A stretch of 64,000 nt of DNA from Phaeobacter sp. CECT 5382 (GCF_001457775.1 NZ_CYSG01000008.1:1-64000); one strand, 5' to 3'. Shown: positions 24,794 to 33,889, numbered from the stretch's first letter. Notes: generated by a model not told the origin, from the sequence alone. Translations and numbers: made by a program.

Positions 24794-26746
24794 CTAAAGC
24801 TTAAGTCCCAATTTCAGAAAACCGCTAGCCGTAACACCTAGATCCTCTGCCAGTCCTTCCGGCAGCTCGTCCAGATAGGACCGTGCGGCAGGACCGATGA
24901 AAACGCAAACCCCAGCCCCGTCCAAAGCTGTCAGGTGCCAGGGATAGGCTGCCTCGGACAGAGGATCCTTTGGCAGTCGCTCGGCGACATAGTCGCGGAT
25001 CGCATCACGGATTTTCAAGGATGGCAATTGCAGCCGCTCGGCGTTCTGAACCATTTTGAAATTGCCGCCGCCACTGACCCGATAACTGCTCGTCGCCACT
25101 GCAAAATGTTGATCTTTGATCACGTCATGCCCCTTGTAGCGGGCCCATTTCACACGTCGCGCCTGCGGGTTGATCAGCAGGCCGGAAGAGGAAAAGCGCG
25201 CGGGTTGCGCCAGATCGATCTCATACTCCAGGCCAAAAAGTACGTCGAAATTGTGCCCAGCGCGATCTTGATTTACCAATTCGCGGCCCTGGCTGGCCGG
25301 AGAAATCTGATTAAACAGCCCCGCCGACATCTCCAGCCAGTCCAGCAGCTCTGCGCCGCTTACAATCACCAGCCAGAGCTCATTAGGAAAGATCTGCAGA
25401 TCCGCAACATTGCGCATGCACAGATCACCAGCCGCGATATCTGTATAGTTCTCCGGACCGGATCGGCCGCCAAATTTTCCGGGTGACACCGCTGAAAGCA
25501 GCGGCAAAGATCCCGCATTTGTGCCCGTCAGCATCGGTCGCAGGGCGGCCATCTGTGCTGCGGCGACCAGGGACAGTCCGCGGTCTTCGCCAAAAAAGGT
25601 GAAATAGGAATGCAAAGGTGTGCAGCTATGACCCACCGGCTCCTTCATTCTGGCCTGGGTGTCTTCATGCGCCGCCGTCAGTGCCTGCACAATTTGTGCA
25701 TCTTCACTCACCACGGGTGTCAGCCGCCCCCAGGCATCCCGCCGAGAGATCGGTTTGGCGCTGGCCTGCCAGGTATCGACCTTCCAGCCATCCACCCCAT
25801 GGCGCAGGTGCAAATCGATTTGCCCCAGATGCGAGCCATGCGCGCCCGGCATCACCACCGGTTTGCCAAAGGGGTGATCCGGGTTTGGCAGGATCAGGTG
25901 GGTATGGCCGCCGATCACAGCATCGATGCCCGCGGTGGCGACAATCGGGCACAGCGCATTTTCCATTTCCGGAACCACCTCCTCACCCCCCAGACCGGTA
26001 TGCGCCAGCGCGACGATCAAATCGCAGCCCGCCGCCCGCAACGCCGCCACCTGCGCCGCCGCCGCCTGCAGCATATCCTGCACCTGTACCCTGCCCTGTA
26101 GCAGATGAGCATCCCAGACCATCGTCTGGGGCGGCAATACCGAAAGAATGCCGATCCGCAGCACCGGTGTCTCTGGCAGATTGCTCAGTCGCCGTTCCAG
26201 GATCGCCTGTTGCAAAAAGGGCAGGTTCCGCTCTGGGACGACCGGATGCATATTTGAGCAGACCACCGGACAGGGGGCGCTCTGCAGGACATGCTCCAGC
26301 GCCGAGAGACCAAAATTGAAGTCGTGATTGCCAAGGCCGATTGCGTCGTATTTCAGCACCGAAAACGCAGTCATCAGCGGATGGATCTGTGTACCATCGC
26401 CCCGGCTGTGGGGGGGGCAGCTGGTGGGCTGGCAAGTGTTACTCTGCTTGCCACTACTCTGCTTACTGTCGCTTTGGAGGAATTCCCGATGCAGGTTGAC
26501 GAAACCTTCGCAGATCGGAGCCCCCTGCAAAGCATCTCCATTGTCCAGAAGGACCGTTGCCCCGCCTGCGGCAACCGCCTCTTGGCGGGCGCGACCGATC
26601 AGGGTGGCCACCCGCGACAGCCCCACTCCGGGGTCGGGCCGGTCCGCATAATAGTCATGACTTAGCAAATTGCTATGCAGGTCCGTCGTCGCAAGGATGC
26701 GCAACAGACCGGTTTCACCACCGTTAGAAGACCTGCGCTCCGTCAT
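24794..26746 (-). CDS. 5'-nucleotidase / 2',3'-cyclic phosphodiesterase family metallophosphoesterase
   Basis: A ~650-residue two-domain protein of the UshA/CpdB family. The N-terminal metallophosphatase domain shows ILATTDLHSNL (D-x-H), VLLDNGDALQG (GD), LGNHDFNFG (GNHD), VALAHTGLGG and IGGHTHLI; the C-terminal domain (~residue 370 on) has the nucleotide-binding region with ISGGNF-like VSGGGNF and YTDIAAGDL. It should hydrolyse nucleotides or cyclic nucleotides for phosphate and purine scavenging. Unlike UshA and CpdB it has no visible signal peptide in any frame extension (up to 26842). A Ser/Gln/Lys/Cys-rich insert sits near residues ~92-122. The start at 26746 was chosen because it lies closest to the domain; no clear ribosome binding site is present. 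Confidence 0.85.
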   Translation of the reverse strand: MTERRSSNGGETGLLRILATTDLHSNLLSHDYYADRPDPGVGLSRVATLIGRARQEAVAAGGATVLLDNGDALQGAPICEGFVNLHREFLQSDSKQSSGKQSNTCQPTSCPPHSRGDGTQIHPLMTAFSVLKYDAIGLGNHDFNFGLSALEHVLQSAPCPVVCSNMHPVVPERNLPFLQQAILERRLSNLPETPVLRIGILSVLPPQTMVWDAHLLQGRVQVQDMLQAAAAQVAALRAAGCDLIVALAHTGLGGEEVVPEMENALCPIVATAGIDAVIGGHTHLILPNPDHPFGKPVVMPGAHGSHLGQIDLHLRHGVDGWKVDTWQASAKPISRRDAWGRLTPVVSEDAQIVQALTAAHEDTQARMKEPVGHSCTPLHSYFTFFGEDRGLSLVAAAQMAALRPMLTGTNAGSLPLLSAVSPGKFGGRSGPENYTDIAAGDLCMRNVADLQIFPNELWLVIVSGAELLDWLEMSAGLFNQISPASQGRELVNQDRAGHNFDVLFGLEYEIDLAQPARFSSSGLLINPQARRVKWARYKGHDVIKDQHFAVATSSYRVSGGGNFKMVQNAERLQLPSLKIRDAIRDYVAERLPKDPLSEAAYPWHLTALDGAGVCVFIGPAARSYLDELPEGLAEDLGVTASGFLKLGLKL

Positions 26747-27084
26747 GATACCGAAGTTGCGGCTGTCACTGCCTATCCCAATCCCCTGCCTCACCCGGTC
26801 CACCATTCTGCAGACCGTCGCCCCTATGAAACAGCGTTTCACAGATTTGCAAAGCCACCAAATTCATCGAGTTTGAGAAATGTGGCAGCAATATCGACGA
26901 ACTAGCGGCGACACCCACAATTTCAAGGCGACGAAATCGCAGACACCTCACTTATTTGCGGCATGCACATTTGGTCGCAGGGTTGCACTGGTCTTTCCCG
27001 GTCTGTCAGGGCATCACTTTGCCATGGGCCGAAGAATACGTGGCTCTCCCCACCCCTTGATGTGACCAGCGCGGAGACAATCAG
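26747..27084. other. Intergenic gap between the nucleotidase gene and nudC
   Basis: About 340 bases separate these two divergent genes. I see no convincing gene, RNA or strong hairpin; it probably holds both promoters. nudC is preceded by GGAGA at 27074-27078. Confidence 0.6.
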
Positions 27085-28071
27085 ATGAAACGGGCAGAAC
27101 AGGTAACATTTGGCGGCGGCGGCGGTCTGGATCGCAGGGCTGAGCTGCGAGAAGATCCGACTGCGCTGCACGGTCTCTGGACGGCGTCTGACACGCGGGT
27201 CCTGCTGACCTGGCGCGGCAAGGTGCTTGGCCAGCGCTCTGATCCAGAGCGCCGTCCCGATGGGCTGGCCTGGATCATCAGCACGCACGCGCTGGCAGAA
27301 AAGCATCGCGAAGCAGCCCTGTTTCTGGGAACCGGCCCCGACGGCGCCGCGCTGTTTGCCTGTGACCTTGGCGCTTGGCAGCCCGACGCGCTGGACGAGA
27401 TGGCACTGGCCAGTTTCGCCGATGTCAGCGAGCAGCAGCATCCGGATCTGCCTGCAGGCGACGTGTTTTGCGAATTGCGCCTGATGATGGCCCGCCTCAC
27501 CCCACTGGAGGCCGAACTGGCCGCAACCGCCAAGGCTTTGCTTTCCTGGCACCAGTCGCACCAGTTCTGCGCTCGTTGTGGCAGTAGAAGCGCAGTCAGC
27601 CAGGCTGGCTGGCAACGCAAATGCCCGGATTGCAAAGCACTGCATTTCCCCCGCACCGACCCGGTTGTCATCATGCTGATCACCCATGGCGACGATGTAC
27701 TGATGGGGCGCTCACCGGGCTGGCCCGAAGGGATGTATTCGCTTTTGGCAGGGTTTGTCGAACCCGGCGAAACCCTTGAGGCAGCTGTCCGCCGGGAGGT
27801 ATTTGAAGAAACCGGCGTCAAGGTCGCCGAGGTCGGGTATCTGTCAAGCCAGCCCTGGCCATTTCCAATGTCGCTGATGTTTGGCTGCAGCGGCAAAGCC
27901 AGCAGTCGCGAGATCACCATCGACCCCAAAGAAATCGAAGATGCCATCTGGGTCAGCCGCCAAGACATGATGGCGGCCTTCGCCGGAGAACACCCGGTTC
28001 TGCAACCTGCCCGCAAGGGTGCCATTGCACATTTCCTGCTGGAAAACTGGCTTGCGGACACCTTGGATTAA
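27085..28071 (+). CDS. nudC: NAD+ diphosphatase / NADH pyrophosphatase NudC
   Basis: A 328-residue Nudix hydrolase. The zinc ribbon is C-x2-C ... C-x2-C (CARCGSRS, then KCPDCKALHFPRTDPVVI). The Nudix box reads GFVEPGETLEAAVRREVFEE plus TG, and it is followed by the NudC-specific SQPWPFPMSLM motif (SQPWPFPxS). NudC cleaves NAD(H) and can remove NAD caps from RNA 5' ends. The ATG at 27085 has GGAGA about 7 bases upstream. It probably forms a unit with the SRPBCC gene 67 bases downstream. Confidence 0.95.
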   Translation: MKRAEQVTFGGGGGLDRRAELREDPTALHGLWTASDTRVLLTWRGKVLGQRSDPERRPDGLAWIISTHALAEKHREAALFLGTGPDGAALFACDLGAWQPDALDEMALASFADVSEQQHPDLPAGDVFCELRLMMARLTPLEAELAATAKALLSWHQSHQFCARCGSRSAVSQAGWQRKCPDCKALHFPRTDPVVIMLITHGDDVLMGRSPGWPEGMYSLLAGFVEPGETLEAAVRREVFEETGVKVAEVGYLSSQPWPFPMSLMFGCSGKASSREITIDPKEIEDAIWVSRQDMMAAFAGEHPVLQPARKGAIAHFLLENWLADTLD

Positions 28072-28138
28072 GGAGACTATTCTAATATCAGGTTTCAGGA
28101 ATATTCCCTAAGACTGACCAGAAGGCGGGCGACAAAAC

Positions 28139-28606
28139 ATGAAGCTATCCAGCAAAGAAGACGTCGATGCCCCCATCACCGAGGTGTTTGAAGCGATTTC
28201 GGATTTTGCGAGCTTTGAACGCTCTGCCATTCGTCGTGGCATCGAGGTTCAGCGCCTTGGAGATCAGACCACACCGGAGCTGGGCCTGACATGGGATGTA
28301 CGGGTAAATTTTCGGGGCAAGGCCCGCCGGATGCAGCTGCAGCTCTCTGATTATGATCCTGTGACGCTGATCGGGCTGAGCGGTGAAAGCGATGGCCTCA
28401 AAGGCGACAGCCAGATCGAGCTGCTTGCGCTGTCGCCACGGCGCACACGGATAGCGGTTTCAGTGGATGTCAAACCCAAGACCCTGTCCGGTCGGCTGAT
28501 CCTGCAGTCTTTCAAACTGGCCCGTAGCAAAATTGACAAACGGTTCAAATTGCGGGTCGCTGAATTTGCCAAGTTGACCGAAGACCGGTTGAAAAGCAGC
28601 GCCTGA
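28139..28606 (+). CDS. SRPBCC (polyketide cyclase/START-like) family protein
   Basis: A 155-residue protein with the START/SRPBCC pattern: a beta strand start KLSSKEDVDAPITEVFEAIS, a central region with VRVNFRGKARRMQLQLSDYD, then ELLALSPRRTRIAVSVDVKP and a long C-terminal helix (SFKLARSKIDKRFKLRVAEFA). These folds bind hydrophobic ligands or lipids. No catalytic residue set is recognisable, so no substrate is proposed. It follows nudC on the same strand. Confidence 0.75.
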   Translation: MKLSSKEDVDAPITEVFEAISDFASFERSAIRRGIEVQRLGDQTTPELGLTWDVRVNFRGKARRMQLQLSDYDPVTLIGLSGESDGLKGDSQIELLALSPRRTRIAVSVDVKPKTLSGRLILQSFKLARSKIDKRFKLRVAEFAKLTEDRLKSSA

Positions 28607-28643
28607 GCACCGAAGCTGTATACTCAGCCTGAACACTGGGGCT

Positions 28644-28688
28644 CGTTACTGGGCCTTGCGTTACTAGGCCTTGCGTTACTAGGCCTCG
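28644..28688. repeat. Three tandem copies of a 15-bp unit
   Basis: The unit CGTTACTAGGCCTTG occurs three times back to back (28644, 28659, 28674), with one difference in the first copy and one in the last. It fills the gap between the SRPBCC stop codon and the cobalamin riboswitch. Confidence 0.9.
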
Positions 28689-28740
28689 TTTCCGAAAACG
28701 CATTGACGACTCATCCCCGTACCCGCTAGCGCTAGGGGGA

Positions 28741-28952
28741 TGGTTCCCGTGACACACAATCCTGTGTGGACGGGATGAAAAGGGAACGCGGTGCGATCTG
28801 ACAGGTTTGTTCAGGTCAACTCCGTGACTGCCCCCGCAACTGTAGGCGGCGAGCACCCCGGATGAACCACTGGCCAGACGCGCTCCTTTGGACGCCCCTG
28901 GCTGGGAAGGACCGGAGCTGCGACGACCCGCGAGTCAGGAGACCTGCCATCA
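28741..28952 (+). promoter_or_regulatory. Cobalamin (B12) riboswitch
   Basis: The element has the conserved order: GGTTCCCGTG ... GGGAACGCGGTGCGA (P2/P3 entry), then GACTGCCCCCGCAACTGTAG plus GCGG (the CCGCAACTGTA core), GGATGAACCACTGGCC (the CCACTGG element), and finally the B12 box GAGTCAGGAGACCTGCC (28932-28948). Binding of adenosylcobalamin normally shuts down the downstream gene, here the 136-residue Cys-rich protein at 29071. The gap between riboswitch and ATG (about 118 bases) contains a further hairpin (GGGTCTTTTGGGAAAAGCCC) that might be the expression platform. Confidence 0.93.
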
Positions 28953-29070
28953 CATGGAAACTCGAAACTGGACGGGGTGTCCGGGGCGGGTGCGTGTGAT
29001 GGGTCTTTTGGGAAAAGCCCTGTTACCGCCTCTCCTGATGGATACCCGGTCACCGCGCGGAGGGCGCATC

Positions 29071-29481
29071 ATGACTAAGACCGATCAGACCCATCATTTC
29101 TCGGAAACCACCTGCAGGCATATCGGCGGCCCCTGCCCGGCGATGACGCGGATGCTGCGTGCCCTTGCAGGCGCGCTCGACAAAGCCCGCCCGGTGACCC
29201 AAGAGGACTTCGAAATCTGCGGAGAAAGCATCCTGGACGGCTGTTCCCGACAGTGTCCGGCGCGATTTTTCGCCACTCATGACCGCATCCGGGTATTTTG
29301 CGACGTGAGCGCCGAGGCCGATCGCCGAAAGCTGGATCAATTTGCCGACGCCCTGCTGTCGCCAAGATCAACAGGTTTTCCGGCCGGACAGACGGCCACC
29401 TACCCCTGCGCTCTGGGGGAAGCGCTGCCCAAGCCTGCACATAGTGCCGCCACAGCACTCCAACAGGCCCTGCCATATTAG
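29071..29481 (+). CDS. Cysteine-rich protein under B12 riboswitch control, possible thioredoxin-like [2Fe-2S] or metal-binding protein
   Basis: A 136-residue protein with seven cysteines: C15, C22, C50, C58, C62, C77 and C113. The spacing C15-x6-C22 (CRHIGGPC) and C58-x3-C62 (CSRQC) resembles thioredoxin-like ferredoxins and the DUF1636 metal-binding family, whose members show a CxxxC after a loop and can lie in B12 regulons. I did not recognise the family outright. The ATG at 29071 has GGAGGGC 9-10 bases upstream. It is the only gene after the riboswitch, since the next gene is on the opposite strand, so it should be made when cobalamin is scarce. A role in cobalt or cobalamin handling is inferred from regulation alone. 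Confidence 0.7.
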   Translation: MTKTDQTHHFSETTCRHIGGPCPAMTRMLRALAGALDKARPVTQEDFEICGESILDGCSRQCPARFFATHDRIRVFCDVSAEADRRKLDQFADALLSPRSTGFPAGQTATYPCALGEALPKPAHSAATALQQALPY

Positions 29482-29538
29482 AGGCAGGTTTGCGAAACCT
29501 CTGATGGGGCTGCTGGCAGCCCCGGATGCAGCCCCGGA

Positions 29539-30066
29539 CTAGGGCGCCTGATCCGCCTCAGGTTCAGTCGCCCACTGCATTTGCGCCTCGGTTTCCACCG
29601 CGCAGGGCCGGACCTTGCGCAACCTGATCAGGGCTTTGGCGGGGTATTCACCCGCCTCAATCATCAACCGCAGCACCACCATGCCAGAGCGCCCACAGCC
29701 GCCTCGGCAATGGATTAGAACCCGGCCACCCCCCGCAAGGGTCTGGCGCGCCATGGCGCTGATCTCGGGCCAGCTTTGCAGCATCGTCTCTGTCGGGGCT
29801 GCAAAATCCGGCACCGGCACATGTACCCAACGGCATCCCATGCTCTGAAAGGCTTGCCCCAGATCATGGGCCCCGACCGCAACATGTTCGACTTCGGTGG
29901 TCATGGAAATCACCAGCCCCGGCTGCCAGTCATGGATATGCTCCATGTCACCGGCATAATCCCCCCCCGCTCCGGGAAGCGGACAGAGGGCGAGAATACC
30001 GTCTCCAACACAGAGAGCGTGCAAACTGAGCGAGGTCGCAGATGCCGCAGCGCTTTTTCCATCCAT
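29539..30066 (-). CDS. Dual-specificity / tyrosine phosphatase-like protein
   Basis: A 175-residue cysteine-based phosphatase. The active-site P-loop IHCRGGCGRSG matches HCxxGxxRSG, and the upstream VPVPDFAAP carries the likely general-acid Asp. The N-terminal half (LVISMTTEVEHVA) matches the small DUSP-like phosphatases that resemble CDKN3. The substrate is unknown. The start ATG at 30066 is preceded by GGGAG; the frame upstream to 30288 is open but has odd composition and overlaps the dnaX promoter. It is convergent with the B12-controlled gene and divergent from dnaX. Confidence 0.85.
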   Translation of the reverse strand: MDGKSAAASATSLSLHALCVGDGILALCPLPGAGGDYAGDMEHIHDWQPGLVISMTTEVEHVAVGAHDLGQAFQSMGCRWVHVPVPDFAAPTETMLQSWPEISAMARQTLAGGGRVLIHCRGGCGRSGMVVLRLMIEAGEYPAKALIRLRKVRPCAVETEAQMQWATEPEADQAP

Positions 30067-30265
30067 TCCAGATCTCTCCCAAAAGCCACGGCACACACCA
30101 GACAAGCCGGTCCAAAGATCCAGCCAAAACAAACAGCCAGAAAACGCAGCCACAAAACTCTGGCCCGACAGCCCGTCGCGGGTCAACAGCTGTGGACGAA
30201 CCCCGCCCGCCCGCGTAGTTTGCTCCGGTGCGATCCTGCATCTTTCGAATCCGGCAAGAGACATC

Positions 30266-32122
30266 ATGAACGACAGCACAAGCGACACCAGCCAGACCGC
30301 CTATCAAGTCCTGGCGCGCAAATACCGCCCCGAGACATTTACCGATCTCGTTGGCCAGGATGCCATGGTGCGCACGCTGAAAAACGCGTTTGAAACCAAT
30401 CGCATCGCTCAAGCCTTCATCATGACCGGCATTCGCGGCACCGGCAAAACCACAACCGCGCGGATCATCGCCAAAGGGATGAACTGTATCGGCCCTGACG
30501 GCCAGGGGCAGCCCACCACCGAGCCCTGCGGCACATGCGAACATTGCACCGCGATCATGGAAGGCCGCCACGTCGATGTCATGGAAATGGATGCCGCCAG
30601 CCGTACCGGTGTGGGCGATATTCGCGAAATCATCGATTCGGTGCAGTACCGTGCCGCCTCGGCTCGCTACAAGATCTACATCATCGATGAGGTGCACATG
30701 CTCTCCACCAGTGCGTTCAACGCGCTGTTGAAAACACTGGAAGAGCCACCGGCCCACGTCAAATTCATCTTTGCCACCACCGAAATTCGCAAGGTTCCCG
30801 TCACCGTCCTGTCGCGCTGTCAGCGCTTTGATCTGCGCCGGATTGAGCCCGAAGTGATGATCGCGCTGATGCGCAAGATCGCTGGCGCCGAAGGGGCTGA
30901 GATCAACGAAGACGCGCTGGCGCTGATCACCCGCGCCGCCGAAGGCTCAGCCCGCGATGCCACCTCCCTTCTGGATCAGGCCATCTCCCACGGCGCCGGT
31001 GAAACCACAGCAGATCAGGTCCGGGCCATGCTGGGGCTGGCCGACCGGGGCCGCGTTCTGGACCTGATGGATATGATCCTGCGCGGTGATGCGGCGGCAG
31101 CATTAACCGAACTTGGCGCGCAATATGCCGAAGGCGCTGATCCGCTGGCCGTTCTGCGCGATCTGGCCGAGATCACCCATTGGGTTTCGGTGGTCAAAAT
31201 CACGCCTGATGCCGCCGATGACCCCACCATCAGCCCGGATGAACGCGCCCGCGGCCAGAAAATGGCCGAAGCCCTGCCGATGCGGGTGCTGACACGCATG
31301 TGGCAGATGCTGCTGAAAGCGCTGGAAGAGGTTGCCGCCGCACCAAATGCGATGATGGCGGCTGAGATGGCGGTGATCCGCCTGACCCACGTGGCCGACT
31401 TGCCCAGCCCCGAAGAATTGATCCGCAAACTGCAGGACACACCACCCCCCACTGGTGGTCCCGGTGGCGCCCCCATGGGGGGCGGAGGCTATGGCGCCGG
31501 GCCGACTGGTCAAGGTGGTCAGGGTGGTCAGGGCGCGATGCAGACTATGGGCGGCGGAGCTGGGCCCGGAGCGCCCATGGCATCCGGCGCACCCGGCGCA
31601 TCCGGTGGCGCAGCTTACGGTGCACCAGTTGCGCAGGGCGGCAGTGGCACCTCGGCGGCACTGGCACCCGAGACGGTTCAGGCCCTGGCACGCTATCCCA
31701 CTTTTGAACATGTGGTCGATTTCATCCGCCTCAAACGTGACGGGTTGCTGCTGGAATATGTGAAAACCTATCTGCGCCTTGTGGCCTATCAGCCGGGTCG
31801 GATCACCATCCAGCCTACCCAGGACGCGCCAAAAGATCTGGCCGCGCGATTGGGGCAGCAGCTGCAGAACTGGACCCAGGCCCGCTGGATCATCTCGCTT
31901 GAAAACGAAGGCGGTGGCGAAACCATCACCGAGCGGGAAAATGCCGCCGAAAACGCCCTGCGCGCCAAGGCCTCGGAACATCCGCTGGTGCAGGCTGTGC
32001 TGGAAAGTTTTCCCAAGGCCAAGATCACCCGCATCCGCACCGCCGAAGAACTGGCCGCCGAAGTCGAGGCCGAGGCGCTGCCAGAGGTCGAAGACGAATG
32101 GGATCCCTTTGAAGAAGAGTGA
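30266..32122 (+). CDS. dnaX: DNA polymerase III subunit gamma/tau
   Basis: A 618-residue clamp-loader ATPase. The AAA+ domain shows YRPETFTDLVGQ, Walker A GIRGTGKTTTARIIA (~residue 52), a zinc module with C-x-E-PCGTCEHC, Walker B IIDEVHMLS and the sensor SRCQRFDLRRI. Domain III follows to about residue 390. A Gly/Ala/Pro-rich linker (~395-460) leads to the tau-specific C-terminal domain that binds DnaE and ends DEWDPFEEE. I saw no clear programmed slippage site. It loads beta clamps and couples the replicase. In many alphaproteobacteria ybaB and recR follow directly; here an isochorismatase/regulator pair intervenes. Confidence 0.96.
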   Translation: MNDSTSDTSQTAYQVLARKYRPETFTDLVGQDAMVRTLKNAFETNRIAQAFIMTGIRGTGKTTTARIIAKGMNCIGPDGQGQPTTEPCGTCEHCTAIMEGRHVDVMEMDAASRTGVGDIREIIDSVQYRAASARYKIYIIDEVHMLSTSAFNALLKTLEEPPAHVKFIFATTEIRKVPVTVLSRCQRFDLRRIEPEVMIALMRKIAGAEGAEINEDALALITRAAEGSARDATSLLDQAISHGAGETTADQVRAMLGLADRGRVLDLMDMILRGDAAAALTELGAQYAEGADPLAVLRDLAEITHWVSVVKITPDAADDPTISPDERARGQKMAEALPMRVLTRMWQMLLKALEEVAAAPNAMMAAEMAVIRLTHVADLPSPEELIRKLQDTPPPTGGPGGAPMGGGGYGAGPTGQGGQGGQGAMQTMGGGAGPGAPMASGAPGASGGAAYGAPVAQGGSGTSAALAPETVQALARYPTFEHVVDFIRLKRDGLLLEYVKTYLRLVAYQPGRITIQPTQDAPKDLAARLGQQLQNWTQARWIISLENEGGGETITERENAAENALRAKASEHPLVQAVLESFPKAKITRIRTAEELAAEVEAEALPEVEDEWDPFEEE

Positions 32123-32198
32123 CCTTGCTGTAGCTGCCGTTTTGGACAAGAAATAGCCAATCCAGACACGGGGTACCCAGGCCACGAAAGAATAGCTT

Positions 32199-32240
32199 CA
32201 GGCCCAGCCCTGCTGTCAAAGCAGAGCTGGGCCTGTCTTT
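32199..32240. terminator. Terminator between dnaX and the isochorismatase gene
   Basis: The arms AGGCCCAGCCCTGCT and AGCAGAGCTGGGCCT pair with one mismatch and are followed by GTCTTT on the plus strand. It lies between two convergent genes and can end both. Confidence 0.75.
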
Positions 32241-32250
32241 ATCTGAAATC

Positions 32251-32799
32251 TCAGGCTTTCAGAATCTCGGCTGTCGCAACCACATTGGCGTAGCCCATGG
32301 CCAGCGGTGCCATGAAGGCCGCATGCACCTGCTCGGCACTGATCTCAACCCCACCAAACGACATCGCCCGCGCGGCACAGGCATCTTCGGCCACTGTCAC
32401 CTCAAAGCCAAAGTCACGGGCAGCCCGTGTGGTGGCATCAACGCACATCTGGCTCATGGCACCACAGATGATAACCGCTTCAATCCCCGCCCCCTGCAAA
32501 AGCTCAAGCAGGCCAGTGTCGAGAAAACTATTGGGGCGCGCTTTGGTCAGAACCACTTCGCCTGTGGTCGGCGCAACAGCATCGTGAATCTCGGCCCCGG
32601 TGCTGCCGGGTCGAAAAAACGGCGCTTCAGCCGTGGGATTTTCATGGCGGATATGCACCACCATCTGGCCGCCCCCCCGCGCGCCGGCAAGCAGGGAAGC
32701 CGCATTCAGTGCCGCCTGATCCATCTGGTGCAGCTCCCATTCTCCGCCCGGAAAGTAGTCATTCTGAATATCCACCAGCAGCAATGCAGTCTTGCTCAT
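32251..32799 (-). CDS. Isochorismatase-family cysteine hydrolase
   Basis: A 182-residue hydrolase with the family triad: Asp in LLLVDIQNDYF (residue ~9), Lys in VVLTKARPNSF and the catalytic Cys in CGAMSQMCVDATTRAA. Such enzymes hydrolyse isochorismate, nicotinamide, N-carbamoyl compounds or related amides; the substrate cannot be read from the sequence. The ATG at 32799 has AAGGAGG 6 bases upstream. It is divergent from a GlxA-type AraC regulator 80 bases away, a common arrangement in which the regulator controls the hydrolase. Confidence 0.88.
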   Translation of the reverse strand: MSKTALLLVDIQNDYFPGGEWELHQMDQAALNAASLLAGARGGGQMVVHIRHENPTAEAPFFRPGSTGAEIHDAVAPTTGEVVLTKARPNSFLDTGLLELLQGAGIEAVIICGAMSQMCVDATTRAARDFGFEVTVAEDACAARAMSFGGVEISAEQVHAAFMAPLAMGYANVVATAEILKA

Positions 32800-32879
32800 C
32801 TTGAGCCTCCTTTTGGTATCGATGACAGTGTGATGCCAGTTCTTGACCGCAATACAAATTGGCGTGTACGACAATAATT

Positions 32880-33815
32880 ATGCAGAAACTGCCAAACCTC
32901 TCTCTCGCGCTTGTTGACTATCCCGGCGTGCAGAAATCTGCACTCTGGGGGCTGGCCGATCTGTTTTCCCTGATCCCACGCCTAGCCTGCGACGTTTCCG
33001 GGCCGCAGATCACCCTGGTGAGTGCCGAAAACCTGCCCAACACGAATTTCACGGCTTTTGTTTTTCCACCCTCTTTGGAACAGGACCGTGGCACCGCCCA
33101 AGACAGGCTTGCCCTATGGGCCAAGGATCAACACAGCGCTGGGGCGCTGGCCTGCTCGGTCTGTGCCGGCGCTTTTTGGCTTGGGGCTGCTGGCCTGTTG
33201 CAAGGCCGCCCTGCCACCACCCACTGGGCACTGGAACAGGAGTTTCAAACGCATTTTCCGCAGGTGGACCTAAAGGCCGAAGAAATCCTGATCGACGATC
33301 ACGACGTTATCACCGCAGGCGGGTTGATGGCTTGGCTGGACCTGGGATTGCACCTCTCCGGGCGTTGGTACGGGCCAAGCATTGTCTCCAAGTTGTCACG
33401 GCATCTACTGGTCGACCCTGCAGGGCGGGCACAGCGGCACTATTCCAGTTTTCGGCCCAATCGCGCTCATGGCAACAGCGGCATTCTTAGCGCCCAGCGC
33501 CACATGGAACAGCATCTTGCCAAGCCTCTGGTCAGTGCCGATCTGGCAAAGATTGCGAGGATGAGCCTGCGCAGTTTCACCCGTCATTTTGATCGCGCCA
33601 CCGGCTATACTCCGGCCGCTTACCTGCAAAGCCTGCGTATTGAGAAGGCCCGCAACCGACTGGAGCAAAGCAACGCCACAGTGGCTGAGATCTCCTTTGC
33701 GGTCGGCTACACTGATCTGCCTGCGTTTTCACGCGCGTTCAAATCTGTCACTGGCCTGACCCCCGGCGCCTATCGCGACCGGTTTCGCACCTCCCCCCAA
33801 CAACACAAGGCCTAG
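32880..33815 (+). CDS. GlxA-family transcriptional regulator (DJ-1/PfpI plus AraC HTH)
   Basis: A 311-residue regulator. The N-terminal DJ-1/PfpI-like domain (residues ~1-180) includes LSLALVDYPGVQKSA, the nucleophile-elbow-like region GALACSVCAGAFWLGAAGLL, and RPATTHWALEQEFQ (the TTHW motif of GlxA proteins). The C-terminal AraC domain shows two HTHs, with LAKIARMSLRSFTRHFDRAT and AEISFAVGYTDLPAFSRAFK. The ATG at 32880 is chosen over a TTG at 32859. It is divergent from the isochorismatase gene, its probable target. Confidence 0.9.
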   Translation: MQKLPNLSLALVDYPGVQKSALWGLADLFSLIPRLACDVSGPQITLVSAENLPNTNFTAFVFPPSLEQDRGTAQDRLALWAKDQHSAGALACSVCAGAFWLGAAGLLQGRPATTHWALEQEFQTHFPQVDLKAEEILIDDHDVITAGGLMAWLDLGLHLSGRWYGPSIVSKLSRHLLVDPAGRAQRHYSSFRPNRAHGNSGILSAQRHMEQHLAKPLVSADLAKIARMSLRSFTRHFDRATGYTPAAYLQSLRIEKARNRLEQSNATVAEISFAVGYTDLPAFSRAFKSVTGLTPGAYRDRFRTSPQQHKA

Positions 33816-33889
33816 AGCCGGTGCTGCCCCTTGTGCAGACAGGCCTTGCTTCGTATTTAGGGACCAACAGAACTTTTAGGAGAGATCCA

